A stretch of 64,000 bases of DNA from Streptomyces glomeratus (GCF_021462825.1 NZ_JAKEEB010000003.1:248001-312000); one strand, 5' to 3'. Positions 1 through 9,443 are shown, numbered from the stretch's first letter. Program-made: numbers and translations. The notes: a model not told the origin generated them from the sequence alone.

Positions 1-1
1 C

Positions 2-1384
2 GCCCACGACGACCCGTCCGACGGCCCCGGGGAGCGCTACGCCTACAACATCGCCGACGCCGGCTTCGACGCCGTCGTCGCGGTCGTGGACTCGGCGGCC
101 GACACCCCCGCACTGCACGCCCCCGGCGGACTGCTTGACCGGCTCGCCGCCCACACCCCGCACGTCCTGCTCGCGGTCGTCCCGAGCTACGTCCCGGCGC
201 CCCCGTACGCCCCCGAAAGGCCCGCCATGCTGTCCGAGCCCCTCCGCGGCCCCGCCTTCTCCTCGTATCCGCCCGAGGAGGTCGGCTGGCTGCTCCAGGA
301 CCTGTCGGACGTCACCCTGGAGGCGCCCACCGAGGAGCGCGAGGAGGCGATCCAGAGCGGCGGTGCGCACTACGCCGAGTCGCTCCCGGTGGAGTACCAG
401 CCGAGCGAGCAGTACCAGGAGCTCTTCCACGCGGCCCTGGAGGCCTCGGCCGCGCGGCTCGCGCAGGCCGTGGGAGTGGTCACCGAGACCGTCCTCGCCG
501 AGAGATCACCGCGCCCGGTCCTCGTCTCCCTCGCCCGGGCCGGCACGCCCGTCGGCGTTCTGATGCGCCGGTGGGCCGAGCACCGGCACGGCCTCGAGCT
601 GCCGCACTACGCCGTGTCGATCGTCCGCGGCCGGGGCATCGACGCCAACGCGCTGCGCTACCTGGCCGACCACCACGACCCCTCCGACGTCGTCTTCGTG
701 GACGGCTGGACCGGCAAGGGCGCCATCACCCGCGAACTGGCCGAGGCGATCGGCCGGTTCGAGGCGTCCGACGGCATCACCGGCTTCGACCCGGAGATCG
801 CGGTGCTCGCCGACCCCGGCTCGTGCGTGCGGACCTACGGCACCCGGGAGGACTTCCTCATCCCCTCCGCCTGCCTCAATTCCACGGTCTCCGGGCTGAT
901 CTCACGCACCGTCCTGCGCGCCGACCTGGTCGGACCGCACGACTACCACGGCGCCAAGTTCTACCGCGAACTCGCCGCGGCGGACGTCTCGGTCGCCTTC
1001 CTCGACGCCGTCTCCGCCCGCTTCGCCGAGGTCGAGGAGGCCGTCGAGGTGCAGGCCAAGGAACTGCTCTCCGGCGACCGCACCCCGACCTGGGAGGGCT
1101 GGGCGGCGGTGGAACGCATCAGCGAGGAGTACGGCATCCACGATGTGAACCTCGTCAAGCCGGGCGTCGGCGAGACCACGCGCGTACTGCTGCGCCGGGT
1201 GCCCTGGAAGATCCTGGCCCGGTCCGGAGCGGGCGCCGACCTCGGCCACGTACGCCTGCTGGCCGAGCAGCGCGGCGTGCCCGTGGAGGAGGTCGACGGA
1301 CTTCCGTACACCTGCGTGGGGCTGATCCACCCCCGATACACGCGGGGCGCCACCGGCGCCGACGGCCGGGCGGTGGCCGTATGA
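2..1384 (+). CDS. C-terminal part of a PRTase/TRSP-StiP fusion protein (tellurium-stress operon)
   Basis: The reading frame is open from the first bases of the window, so the protein is cut at its N-terminus. The first ~70 visible residues (AHDDPSDGPGERYAYNIADA onward) look like the end of a TRSP domain, which normally follows an orphan phosphoribosyltransferase domain. After a short Pro-rich linker the rest matches the StiP family, with the stretches SYPPEEVGWLLQDLSDV, YAVSIVRGRGIDANALRYL and VVFVDGWTGKGAITRELAEA. These families occur in bacterial stress operons with TerD-type genes, where they are predicted to make a nucleoside-like metabolite; the biochemistry is unproven. No stop separates the two parts. 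A separate StiP gene could start at the ATG at 227 (GAAAGG upstream), but the shared frame favours a fusion. The stop overlaps the next start (ATGA), so the two genes are translationally coupled. Confidence 0.75.
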   Translation, partial: AHDDPSDGPGERYAYNIADAGFDAVVAVVDSAADTPALHAPGGLLDRLAAHTPHVLLAVVPSYVPAPPYAPERPAMLSEPLRGPAFSSYPPEEVGWLLQDLSDVTLEAPTEEREEAIQSGGAHYAESLPVEYQPSEQYQELFHAALEASAARLAQAVGVVTETVLAERSPRPVLVSLARAGTPVGVLMRRWAEHRHGLELPHYAVSIVRGRGIDANALRYLADHHDPSDVVFVDGWTGKGAITRELAEAIGRFEASDGITGFDPEIAVLADPGSCVRTYGTREDFLIPSACLNSTVSGLISRTVLRADLVGPHDYHGAKFYRELAAADVSVAFLDAVSARFAEVEEAVEVQAKELLSGDRTPTWEGWAAVERISEEYGIHDVNLVKPGVGETTRVLLRRVPWKILARSGAGADLGHVRLLAEQRGVPVEEVDGLPYTCVGLIHPRYTRGATGADGRAVAV

Positions 1385-2193
1385 ACTCCGTGCTGGTCGC
1401 CAGTGACCTCGACCGTACGCTGATCTACTCGTCCGCGGCGCTCGCGCTCACCATGCCCGACGCGCGGGCGCCCCGGCTGCTGTGCGTGGAGGTCCACGAG
1501 AGCAAGCCGCTGTCGTACATGACCGAGACCGCGGCGGGGCTGCTCACCGAACTCGGTGACCGCGCGGTGTTCGTGCCGACCACGACCCGCACCCGCAAGC
1601 AGTACCAGCGCATCAACCTGCCCGGCCCCACCCCGCCGTACGCGATCTGCGCCAATGGCGGCCATCTGCTGGTCGACGGGGTCTCCGACCCCGACTGGCA
1701 CAGGGCGGTGCTGGCACGGCTCGCGGACGAGTGCGCGCCGCTGGCGGAGGTGCGGGACCATCTGGCGGCCACCGCGGACCCGGTCTGGGTGCGCAAGCAC
1801 CGGGTCGCCGAGGACCTGTTCGCCTATCTCGTCGTGGAGCGCGAGCTGCTGCCCGAGGACTGGGTGAAGGAACTGGCGGTGTGGGCGGAGAACCGCGGCT
1901 GGACGGTGTCGTTGCAGGGCCGCAAGATCTACGCCGTGCCGAAGCCGCTCACCAAGAGCGCGGCCGTGCGCGAGGTCGCCCGCCGCAGCGGTGCCTCGCT
2001 GACGCTGGCCGCCGGGGACTCCCTGCTGGACGCGGACCTGCTGCTCGCGGCGGACCTCGGCTGGCGCCCGGGCCACGGCGAACTCGCCGACGCCGACTGG
2101 ACGGCGCCCGGGATCAGCGCCCTGCCGGAGCGGGGCGTGGCGGCCGGGGAACGGATCCTGAGGGAGTTCCTGAAGGCGGCGCGGCAGGCATAG
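1381..2193 (+). CDS. HAD-superfamily hydrolase of the TRSP/StiP operon
   Basis: A 270-residue protein starting at the ATG that overlaps the previous stop by four bases. It opens with the HAD nucleophile motif SDLDRT (Asp9 and Asp11) and has a conserved C-terminal acidic motif AAGDSLLDADLLLAAD, as in sucrose-phosphate-phosphatase-like Cof-type phosphatases. A Lys-containing stretch (KPLTKSAAVREVA) precedes it, as expected for HAD motif III. In such operons a HAD phosphatase accompanies the PRTase, TRSP and StiP enzymes and probably dephosphorylates their product. Cytoplasmic, with no signal peptide. The family is secure; the substrate is unknown. Confidence 0.85.
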   Translation: MNSVLVASDLDRTLIYSSAALALTMPDARAPRLLCVEVHESKPLSYMTETAAGLLTELGDRAVFVPTTTRTRKQYQRINLPGPTPPYAICANGGHLLVDGVSDPDWHRAVLARLADECAPLAEVRDHLAATADPVWVRKHRVAEDLFAYLVVERELLPEDWVKELAVWAENRGWTVSLQGRKIYAVPKPLTKSAAVREVARRSGASLTLAAGDSLLDADLLLAADLGWRPGHGELADADWTAPGISALPERGVAAGERILREFLKAARQA

Positions 2194-2222
2194 GAACTGC
2201 TTTCGGCCAAAAAGCCGCCGGC

Positions 2223-2444
2223 TCAGCCGCAGCAGCCTCCGCCGCAGCAGCCCCCGCCGGAGCCGCCGGCCCGGGGGGCCGGCGCGGGGGCGGCGGCCGT
2301 GCCGCCCACGGCCACCGTGGACAGCAGCTTGACCGTGTCGTCGTGGCCCGAGGGGCAGGTTGCGGGGGCCGAGGACTCCGCCATGGGACGGCTCAGTTCG
2401 AACGTGTCGCCGCAGGAACGGCAGCGGTACTCGTAGCGAGGCAT
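2223..2444 (-). CDS. FmdB-type zinc-ribbon small protein
   Basis: A 73-residue protein beginning MPRYEYRCRSCGDTFELSRP, with one CxxC knuckle (CRSC) and a second single Cys in ATCPSGHDD, the pattern of the FmdB/CxxC_CxxC regulatory zinc ribbons. The tail is a low-complexity Gly/Cys stretch (GGGCCGGGCCG) that could bind further metal. The ATG at 2444 is preferred because the family starts with MPRYE; a GTG two codons upstream also keeps the frame. It is convergent with the HAD gene, only 29 bp away. The cellular role of this widespread family is not established. Confidence 0.8.
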   Translation of the reverse strand: MPRYEYRCRSCGDTFELSRPMAESSAPATCPSGHDDTVKLLSTVAVGGTAAAPAPAPRAGGSGGGCCGGGCCG

Positions 2445-2450
2445 GCGCAC

Positions 2451-2801
2451 AGACTAACGGGCGGTTCCCGGCGGTCACAGGACGTCGACGGGGGTCCGGG
2501 CGCGCCGAAGGAGCCGATCCTCCTGCGTGGCGACCACGGAATCTCCTTAAGATCTCCTCAAGATTCGCGACACGGCCACTTCAGTGCCACTCCTGACCCG
2601 AGACATCACATAGACCGCTGATAATTTATATGAGCCGCGATGAGCCGCAAGGTCGTGAGGGGGGCTCGCAGCCACATGCGTGGCCGCTGTTTCTACCCGC
2701 GCGCGCAACACCGAGTGCGGAGGGAGATGCAGTCGTGACCGAGGCATGGCAGCGAATACAGGGCCGGTGTTGCCGGATCCCTGCCTATACCGGGGCCCAC
2801 C
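2451..2801. other. Gene-free region upstream of the penicillin-binding protein
   Basis: About 350 bp without a convincing gene. It contains an AT-rich patch at 2620-2632 (ATAATTTATAT), unusual for this genome and a likely promoter region for the downstream cell-wall gene, followed by a short direct repeat of ATGAGCCGC at 2629-2650. A matching -35 element was not recognised. Confidence 0.4.
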
Positions 2802-5126
2802 GTGGCTAGCGAGGGCGGCGGCCGTCCGCACCGCCGTCGGGAGACGCCCAAGCAGCCCGGGCACCGCCCCACGGAGGACCGGGGCGGGGCGTCCTTCGAC
2901 CCCGACGAGACCATGCAGTTGAAGGCCGGGGCGCCCCTGCCCCCGGACACCACGATGCAGTTGAAGGCCGTGACGCCGCCGCGGACGGGCGCCACCGGGC
3001 CGGAACGGCCGGACGCCGCCCTGCCACCGGCGGACGCCACCATGCAACTGCGCGTGGTACAGCCGGAGATGTCCGGTCGGCGCGCCACCCGTAAGAAGGC
3101 CACGCAGTCGTCGGCCCTCACTCGTGTCACCGCGCACTTCGCGCCGTACGCCGGGAAACTCGCACCTTATGTCCGGAAACTCGCGCCATACGCCCGCAAG
3201 CTGAAGCCGGCGTACCCGCGGCCGGGCCGTGACGGCTGGCGGCGCTGGGTGCCCTCCTGGCGTCAGTGGCTCGGGGCCGTGCTGGCGTCGATCGGGCTGA
3301 GCGGCACGTTCCTGGTCATCGCGTACGCCGCCACGGACATACCGGAGAACCTGAACTCGTACGCCACACAGCAGGACAACGTCTACTTCTGGTCCGACGG
3401 CACGCCCATGGCCCGCACCGGCTGGGTGCAGCGGCAGGCGATGCCGCTGAAGGACATACCCGTACAGGTGCGCTGGGCGGTGCTCGCGGCGGAGAACGAG
3501 AGTTTCTACACCGACCCTGGCATATCCGTCAAAGGCCTCTCCCGCGCCCTGTGGCGCACGGTCGGCGAGGGTGACACCCAGGGCGGCTCCACCATCACCC
3601 AGCAGTACGTCAAAAACGTCTATCTGACGCAGAACCAGACAGTCGGCCGCAAGTTCACCGAAGCGATGATCGCCCTCAAGCTCGACAACAAGATGAGCAA
3701 GGACAAGATCCTCGAGGGCTATCTCAACACCAGCTGGTTCGGCCGCGGCACCTATGGCATCCAGCGCGCCTCCCAGGCGTACTACGGCAAGGACGTCAGC
3801 CAGCTCAACGCGAGCGAGGCGGCGTTCCTCGCCTCCCTGCTGAAGGGCGCCGGTCTCTACGACCCCACCCTCAGCAAGGCGAACCACCACCGGGCCGTGG
3901 AGCGCTGGTCCTGGATCCTCGACCGGATGGTCAAAATCGGCCAGCTGTCGCCGGCCGAGCGGGCCAAGTACAAGACGTTCCCCGAGCCGCTCAAGCAGAA
4001 CCCGCTGTACGACACCGGCAAGCAGAGCGACTACCTGGTGGAACTGGCCTCGCAGTACGCGAAGAAGTCCGCCCACATCTCGGACCAGCAGTTCGACCTG
4101 GGCGGCTATCAGATCTACACGACCTTCGACCGCAAGCGGGAGGACGCGCTCACGGACGCCGTGACCAAGGCCCGCAAGCAGGCCAAGCAGAAACATCCCG
4201 ACCTGGTGAAGACCGCCCACTACGGCGCCGCCTCGGTCGCCGCCGACGGCCGTATCCTCGCCGTCTACGGTGGCCCCGACCACCGCAGACAGGGCTACAA
4301 CGAGTCCAACGCGGCGACCGTGCCGGCCGGTTCGGCGTTCCTGCCGTTCGTCTACGCCGCCGGTCTCGAACACGGCGTCCGCAAGACCCGCGGCGGCCCC
4401 GCGACCCCGGTCACCCCGGAGTCGGTGTACGACGGCAACGACGGCGTCCCCGTCACCACGCCCGAGGGACCGTACTGGGACCGCAGCGGCAAGAAGGTCT
4501 CCGCCCACAACGACGGCAAGAGGTCCTATGGGCAGATCACCCTCGGCCAGGCCCTCGCCCGGTCCGTGAACACACCGTTCATGCAGCTCGGCATGGACGC
4601 CGGACTGACCGAGGTACGCCGGACCGCGGAGGCGGCCGGACTGCTCCCTTCCAGCATCGGCCCCCAGGTGCCCGCGCTGTCCCTCGGCAACTCCACGCCC
4701 AGCGCCATCCGGATGGCGAGCGGGTACGCCACCTTCGCCGCGGACGGTACGCACACCGAGCCCTACTCGGTGCGCCGTATCACCCGCAACGGTGCCACCG
4801 TCGCCCTGAGGACTCCGAAGCCCCAGCGGGCGGTCGCCTCCTCGGTGGCCCGCCAGGTCACCGAGGCGCTCGCCGAGTCCGTCCGCATCGCCCACCCGGA
4901 GGCGGTCTCCGCCTCCGACCAGGTCGCAGGGAAGGCCGGCACGACGCCGGACGACACCGCCTCCTGGTACGTCGGAACGGCCACATCCGTGTCGACGGCG
5001 GTCGTCGTCTACCGCATGGACCTGTCCAAGAGCCTCGAACCGCTGGAGCTCAAGGGACTCGACGGCACCGCCACCAACGCCGTCCCCTACACCATCTGGT
5101 CGAGCGCCGTCAGACCGCTCGGCTGA
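2802..5126 (+). CDS. Class A penicillin-binding protein with degenerate transpeptidase site
   Basis: A 774-residue bifunctional-type PBP starting at GTG. A cytoplasmic tail with three MQLK/MQLR-type repeats (residues ~35-85) precedes one transmembrane helix at ~156-180. The GT51 glycosyltransferase domain follows, with Glu231 in AAENESFY and the motifs GGSTITQQYVKN and EGYLNTSWFGRGTYGIQ, so glycan polymerisation looks intact. The transpeptidase region has SVN at 588-590 and KAGT at 711-714 in place of KTGT. The SxxK position reads S511-A-F-L514, so the catalytic lysine is missing. It probably polymerises glycan but may not cross-link. It lies upstream of a deacetylase-like protein and a secreted amidase on the same strand, which suggests a wall-remodelling group. 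The start has only a weak ribosome binding site and is uncertain. Confidence 0.88.
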   Translation: MASEGGGRPHRRRETPKQPGHRPTEDRGGASFDPDETMQLKAGAPLPPDTTMQLKAVTPPRTGATGPERPDAALPPADATMQLRVVQPEMSGRRATRKKATQSSALTRVTAHFAPYAGKLAPYVRKLAPYARKLKPAYPRPGRDGWRRWVPSWRQWLGAVLASIGLSGTFLVIAYAATDIPENLNSYATQQDNVYFWSDGTPMARTGWVQRQAMPLKDIPVQVRWAVLAAENESFYTDPGISVKGLSRALWRTVGEGDTQGGSTITQQYVKNVYLTQNQTVGRKFTEAMIALKLDNKMSKDKILEGYLNTSWFGRGTYGIQRASQAYYGKDVSQLNASEAAFLASLLKGAGLYDPTLSKANHHRAVERWSWILDRMVKIGQLSPAERAKYKTFPEPLKQNPLYDTGKQSDYLVELASQYAKKSAHISDQQFDLGGYQIYTTFDRKREDALTDAVTKARKQAKQKHPDLVKTAHYGAASVAADGRILAVYGGPDHRRQGYNESNAATVPAGSAFLPFVYAAGLEHGVRKTRGGPATPVTPESVYDGNDGVPVTTPEGPYWDRSGKKVSAHNDGKRSYGQITLGQALARSVNTPFMQLGMDAGLTEVRRTAEAAGLLPSSIGPQVPALSLGNSTPSAIRMASGYATFAADGTHTEPYSVRRITRNGATVALRTPKPQRAVASSVARQVTEALAESVRIAHPEAVSASDQVAGKAGTTPDDTASWYVGTATSVSTAVVVYRMDLSKSLEPLELKGLDGTATNAVPYTIWSSAVRPLG

Positions 5127-5186
5127 CGCCGACGGCCCGGACACCGCACGCGCCCGCCCGCCCCCTCCTCGAAGAACGAGCCGCCC

Positions 5187-6482
5187 ATGACTACGACAAA
5201 CGGTCGTCGCCGCCGAGCACGCCCTTCCCGCCTGTCCCGTCTCAACGGCCGCGTCACCCTGGCGGTCCTCCTTGCAGTCGCCTCCGTGACGATCACCTTC
5301 CTGGCGGTGACCCGGCCGGACAGAACCGCCGCGACCGCCTCCTCCGGCTCCGGCAGCGGCAAGAGCGGCGGCAAGAGCGCCGGCGCCAAGGCCACCGAGC
5401 AACCCCAGTGGGACGGCAAGACGAAGATCATCGGGGACGGGTCCACCTCGTACACCGGACCGCAGAAGGGCGAGCTGAAGGCCCAGCCGCTCAAACCCGG
5501 TGAGAAGCCGCCCCAGTTCGTCGTCTTCTCCTGGGACGGCGCCCTGCAGGGCGACGACCAGCTCTTCTCCCACTACCGTGAGCTGGCCCGGGAGTACGAC
5601 GCCCATATGACGTTCTTCCTCACGGGTATCTACCTGCTGCCCAAGAGCAAGAAGGACCTCTACCACCCGCCGAAGCACGGGGTGGGCGCCGCCGCAATCG
5701 ACTACGCCACCGACGAGCACATCCGCAGCACACTGGAGCAGCTCCGCAAGGCCTACGACGAGGGCAACGAGATCGGCACCCACTTCAACGGCCACTTCTG
5801 CGGCGCCAAGGGCGGCGGCGACTGGAGCGTCGACGAGTGGAAGAGCGAGATCGACCAGTTCTACTCCTTTGTCGAGAACTGGAAGACCAACACCGGCTTC
5901 AAGGACGTCCCGGCGCTGCCCTTCGACTTCAAGAAGGAGGTCACCGGCGGCCGCGCGCCCTGCCTGGAGGGCCAGAAGAACCTGCTGAAGGCCATCAAGA
6001 GCTACGGCTGGCGCTACGACGCCAGCTCCCCGGGCGACTTCCAGATATGGCCGGCCAAGAAGGACGGAGTCTGGGACTTCCCGCTGCAGATGCTCCCGTA
6101 CGAGGGCGGCAAGTACCAGGGACTGTCGATGGACTTCAACTTCCTCTACAACCAGTCGGGCGGTGAGACCCACGGCGACCCCGCGCAGTACCCCCACTGG
6201 GAGCAGCTGACCGTGGACTCCTACATGGCCGGCTTCAACCGCGTCTACTACGGCAGCCGGGCGCCCCTGTTCGTCGGCAACCACTTCGAGGACTGGAACG
6301 GCGACATCTACATGAAGGCCGTCGACCAGGTCGTGAAGAACGTGTGCACGAAGAAGGGTGTCAAGTGCGTGTCCTTCAAGGAACTGGCCGACTGGCTCGA
6401 CGTGCAGAAGCCCGAGACCCTTCAGCGGCTGCGCGCCCTGGACCCGGCGCAGTCGCCGGACTGGTCGACGGTGGTCAAGTGA
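5187..6482 (+). CDS. Secreted polysaccharide-deacetylase-like protein
   Basis: A 431-residue protein with an Arg-rich N-terminus and one hydrophobic segment (residues ~22-42) acting as signal or anchor, then a Ser/Gly-rich linker. The NodB-like fold is suggested by FVVFSWDGALQGDD and by the metal-binding HxxxH pair His199 and His203 in GTHFNGHF. In active deacetylases the first motif is usually DD; here it is W-D117, so the base Asp is absent while the metal Asp may remain. It follows the PBP by 60 bp and probably acts outside the membrane on wall glycans, if active. It could instead be a binding protein. The start is the ATG after GAACGAGCCGCCC. Confidence 0.75.
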   Translation: MTTTNGRRRRARPSRLSRLNGRVTLAVLLAVASVTITFLAVTRPDRTAATASSGSGSGKSGGKSAGAKATEQPQWDGKTKIIGDGSTSYTGPQKGELKAQPLKPGEKPPQFVVFSWDGALQGDDQLFSHYRELAREYDAHMTFFLTGIYLLPKSKKDLYHPPKHGVGAAAIDYATDEHIRSTLEQLRKAYDEGNEIGTHFNGHFCGAKGGGDWSVDEWKSEIDQFYSFVENWKTNTGFKDVPALPFDFKKEVTGGRAPCLEGQKNLLKAIKSYGWRYDASSPGDFQIWPAKKDGVWDFPLQMLPYEGGKYQGLSMDFNFLYNQSGGETHGDPAQYPHWEQLTVDSYMAGFNRVYYGSRAPLFVGNHFEDWNGDIYMKAVDQVVKNVCTKKGVKCVSFKELADWLDVQKPETLQRLRALDPAQSPDWSTVVK

Positions 6483-6609
6483 CCGCGGTGGTCAAGTGAC
6501 GCGTGTAATACCTTCGTTCCACTTGTGCATCCCCTCTTCACAACCGACGCAGACGCCATGCGAAGATGCCGTCTCCCGGTAGGTGTACCGGCGTAGAGGG
6601 GAAACATCA

Positions 6610-7797
6610 TTGAAATCGAGAAGATTGAGCCGTAAGCGGCGTCGCGCCACCATAGTCACGGCGGCGGCCGCCTCGGTCGTCGCCGGCGTGGCCCTGGTGC
6701 CCAACTGGAGCGCGGGCGCGGCGGTCACCGACGACCCGACGGTGGACCCGGCGACCAAGGCCACCTTCCAGCGGCTGGCCGACGCGGTCTTCACCGACCG
6801 CACCAACGCCCTGCTGGACGGCAAGGGCGGGCAGGAGGCGGACGGCCACCAGCTGACGTCCGGCTTCTCCGGCAAGGTGCGCCTGTCGGGCACGCAGTCG
6901 CACCAGGAGAGCACCGCGCTCTCGGAGCTGCGCGGCCGCAAGTCCCGCCTCGCGAAGCTCGGCGAGAAGTACAGCGCGGCCAGCACCAGCGTCAAGCTGG
7001 ACGCCACGCAGGTGAAGGGCCGGCACGCCACGGTCGACGTCACCGAGACCACGACCCTGACGTACGAGAAGGTCAAGGGCACCGAGCCGAAGACCACCGG
7101 CTTCCAGGCCCACCACGAGCTGACGTTCAAGGCCGACCGGCAGGGCAACTGGCAGCTGACCGGTATCCGTGACACCGACGACGGCTACCTCGCCGTGAAC
7201 CAGGTGGCCAAGCCGGCCGTCGCCGCGCCGATGACCGCCACCGACGACGGCCCGCCCTCGGCCGCCCGCTCGGCCACCACGTGGCCCGCGCCGGCCAACC
7301 CGAAGAACTTCTCCGCCACCGGCTACGACTACAAGGCCATGGCGGCGTACGCGCAGAAGTACTGGAACCACTACAACCCCGACTACCCTGACTTCAACGG
7401 GCAGGGCGCCGGCGGAGACTGCACCAACTTCGTCAGCCAGTCCCTGAAGGCGGGCGGCTGGAAGCATGTCCCCGGCTACACGTCGGACTTCCACAAGTGG
7501 TTCGGCAACTCCGAGATCCAGTCGGACTCGTTCGTCGGCGTCAACGAGTTCTCGTGGTTCGCCCTGTCCTCCAAGCGGGTCACCAGCCTCGCCAACGTCT
7601 ACCAGCTGGACGTCGGTGACGTGCTGCAGATGGACTTCAACAAGGACGGGTCCAAGGACCACTCCATGATCGTCACCTACCGCAGCCCGCAGGGCGTGCC
7701 GTATGTGACGTACCACTCCACCAACACCTTCAACAGGTCGGTGGCGAGCATCATCGCGTCGTACCCGACCGCGGCGTACTACGCCTACCGGACCTGA
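6610..7797 (+). CDS. Secreted amidase-domain protein (NlpC/P60-like fold)
   Basis: A 395-residue secreted protein. The TTG at 6610 is chosen because GAGGGGAAA lies just upstream and it opens directly into a signal peptide (MKSRRLSRKRRR, then a hydrophobic segment ending AGA). The middle region (~35-200) is a helical secreted domain of unknown role. The C-terminal ~150 residues carry the Amidase_6 pattern: Cys271 in GGDCTNFVSQSL and His351 in KDHSMIVTY. Such domains are thought to cleave amide bonds in peptidoglycan peptides. It follows the deacetylase-like gene by 127 bp and may be transcribed separately. Confidence 0.82.
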   Translation: MKSRRLSRKRRRATIVTAAAASVVAGVALVPNWSAGAAVTDDPTVDPATKATFQRLADAVFTDRTNALLDGKGGQEADGHQLTSGFSGKVRLSGTQSHQESTALSELRGRKSRLAKLGEKYSAASTSVKLDATQVKGRHATVDVTETTTLTYEKVKGTEPKTTGFQAHHELTFKADRQGNWQLTGIRDTDDGYLAVNQVAKPAVAAPMTATDDGPPSAARSATTWPAPANPKNFSATGYDYKAMAAYAQKYWNHYNPDYPDFNGQGAGGDCTNFVSQSLKAGGWKHVPGYTSDFHKWFGNSEIQSDSFVGVNEFSWFALSSKRVTSLANVYQLDVGDVLQMDFNKDGSKDHSMIVTYRSPQGVPYVTYHSTNTFNRSVASIIASYPTAAYYAYRT

Positions 7798-7941
7798 CCG
7801 GTGCCTTGCGGGGCGGGGGCCGGACCGAGCGGTGAACCGCGAGGCGGGCACCGCAATCGGTGACCGGCTTCCCGCTCCCCCGGGGGGGCGGGGCCCGGTG
7901 ACGGGCTCCCCGCTCCCCGCTCCCTGCCTCCGGCGCCGGGC

Positions 7942-9348
7942 TCAGTGACCGGCCCCGCGCTCCTCCCGGATCTGCGTGACCACCCGGGCCACCGACTGCC
8001 GCACCGCCTCCGTCTCCGTCAGGAAGTGCCAGTAGTCGGGGTGGCGGCCCTCCAGCGTGGCGACCGCGCGCTCCAGCCGGGCCACGGAGTCGTCCAGCGG
8101 GCGGGCATGCCGCGGATCGGGCGTCGTCCGGCCCGCCATGGCCAGCCGCTGCGCGTCCCGGATCGCGAACCGGGTCCGCTCGATCTCCGCCTGCGGATCC
8201 TTCTGCACGGCGTTCAGCTTCTTCAGGCGGTCCCCTGCGGCGGACACGGCCTCGTCCGTCGTGTTCAGCAGCGCCCGTACGGTCGACAGCAGCGACGTCG
8301 CGTCCGGCCAGCGCTGAGCGTCCCGCGCCGCCTGCGCCTCCTTCAGCTTCAGCTCCGCCTGCCGAACGGCCTCGGCGGCCTGCTCCGGCACCTGCTGGAG
8401 GTCCTGCCAGCAGGCGGCCGCGAACCGCCGCCGCAGCTCGCTCAGCACGGGCTCGACCTGCCCGGCACGCGTGGTGAGCGCCTGCGCCCGGGTGCGCAGG
8501 GACACCAGCCGGTGGTCGATCTCCGCAGCACGCTCCGGCAGCCGCGCGGCCTCCACCCGTACGGCCTCGGCCTCCCGCGTGACCCGCTCGGCCCGCTCCA
8601 GGGTCCCCGGCACGCCGTGCTGTCCCGCGCCCTGGTTGAGCTTGGTCAGCTCCGGGGCGAGAGCGGCCAGACGGGCGGCGAGGTCGTCCGCCCCGAGCCC
8701 GGAGGCCCGGGCGCCGTCCAGGGCGTTGCTGGCGGCGAGCAGCGCCTGGCGGGCGCGCTCCACGGCCGGGGCGAGCCGGGCCAGCTGGGTCTCGGCCTTG
8801 CCGAGCAGCGGCCCCAGGCTCTCGCCGAAACGATCCAGCTCCTGCTTGACGCGGCCGAGTTCGTCCTTGGCGGCAAGGAGGTCGGCCCGTGCGCGGGAGG
8901 CCGCGGAGGCCTCGAGGTCGACCCGGTCGAGGTCGTGCGCGTCGACGGCGCCGATATACCGGTGACTGGCCTCGTCGATGCGCCGTCCGAGCGCCTCGAA
9001 ATCGGCGATGGCCCGGCGAGCGGCGGGGGAGTCGTCGACCGCGATGATGGTCTCGATCGAGATCCTCAGATCCCGCTGTGCGGTGTCGAGCTCGTAGAAC
9101 GCGGCCGCCGCGTCGTCCTTGGCGGCCTGCGCCTCGGCCCGCAGCCCCTCGGCCCGCCCGCCGAACCACCGCCGCGTCCCGCCCCCGGCGAACGCCGCGG
9201 GCAGCAGCAGGGCGGCGACGAGCGGGAGGGCCAGGAGGGCGAGGGCGTCCCGGACGGGCGTGGGCCCGCCCGGCGCAAAAGGCGTGCACGGCTGTTGTGG
9301 TGTGGCCTGTGATGGTGTGGCCGTCACATCCCTCTCCCGTGCTGTCAT
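7942..9348 (-). CDS. Membrane-anchored coiled-coil protein of unknown function
   Basis: A 468-residue protein with one transmembrane segment near residues 32-55 (ALALLALPLVAALLLPAAFA) and then ~400 residues of Ala/Arg/Glu-rich helix with heptad character. No catalytic motif is visible. The type is conserved in streptomycetes as a hypothetical protein. The ATG at 9348 is used, but a GTG at 9327 right behind GGGAGAGG is a good alternative. It is convergent with the amidase gene and lies downstream of the DUF4097 gene on the same strand. A structural or envelope role is only a guess. Confidence 0.7.
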   Translation of the reverse strand: MTARERDVTATPSQATPQQPCTPFAPGGPTPVRDALALLALPLVAALLLPAAFAGGGTRRWFGGRAEGLRAEAQAAKDDAAAAFYELDTAQRDLRISIETIIAVDDSPAARRAIADFEALGRRIDEASHRYIGAVDAHDLDRVDLEASAASRARADLLAAKDELGRVKQELDRFGESLGPLLGKAETQLARLAPAVERARQALLAASNALDGARASGLGADDLAARLAALAPELTKLNQGAGQHGVPGTLERAERVTREAEAVRVEAARLPERAAEIDHRLVSLRTRAQALTTRAGQVEPVLSELRRRFAAACWQDLQQVPEQAAEAVRQAELKLKEAQAARDAQRWPDATSLLSTVRALLNTTDEAVSAAGDRLKKLNAVQKDPQAEIERTRFAIRDAQRLAMAGRTTPDPRHARPLDDSVARLERAVATLEGRHPDYWHFLTETEAVRQSVARVVTQIREERGAGH

Positions 9349-9443
9349 CCGCCCTGCCAGGTGTCATTCTCCCACCGGTTGAGGACGAACACACGGGGTG
9401 GTCGGTTCGCGGTACGCCCCGTCCACTGCCGTCTCCGGCCGGG

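Noticed and set aside
2547..6284. Very long open frame on the minus strand opposite the PBP and deacetylase genes
   Set aside because: It is the codon-bias shadow of well-supported plus-strand genes; its translation is low-complexity Val/Gly/Arg with no domain.
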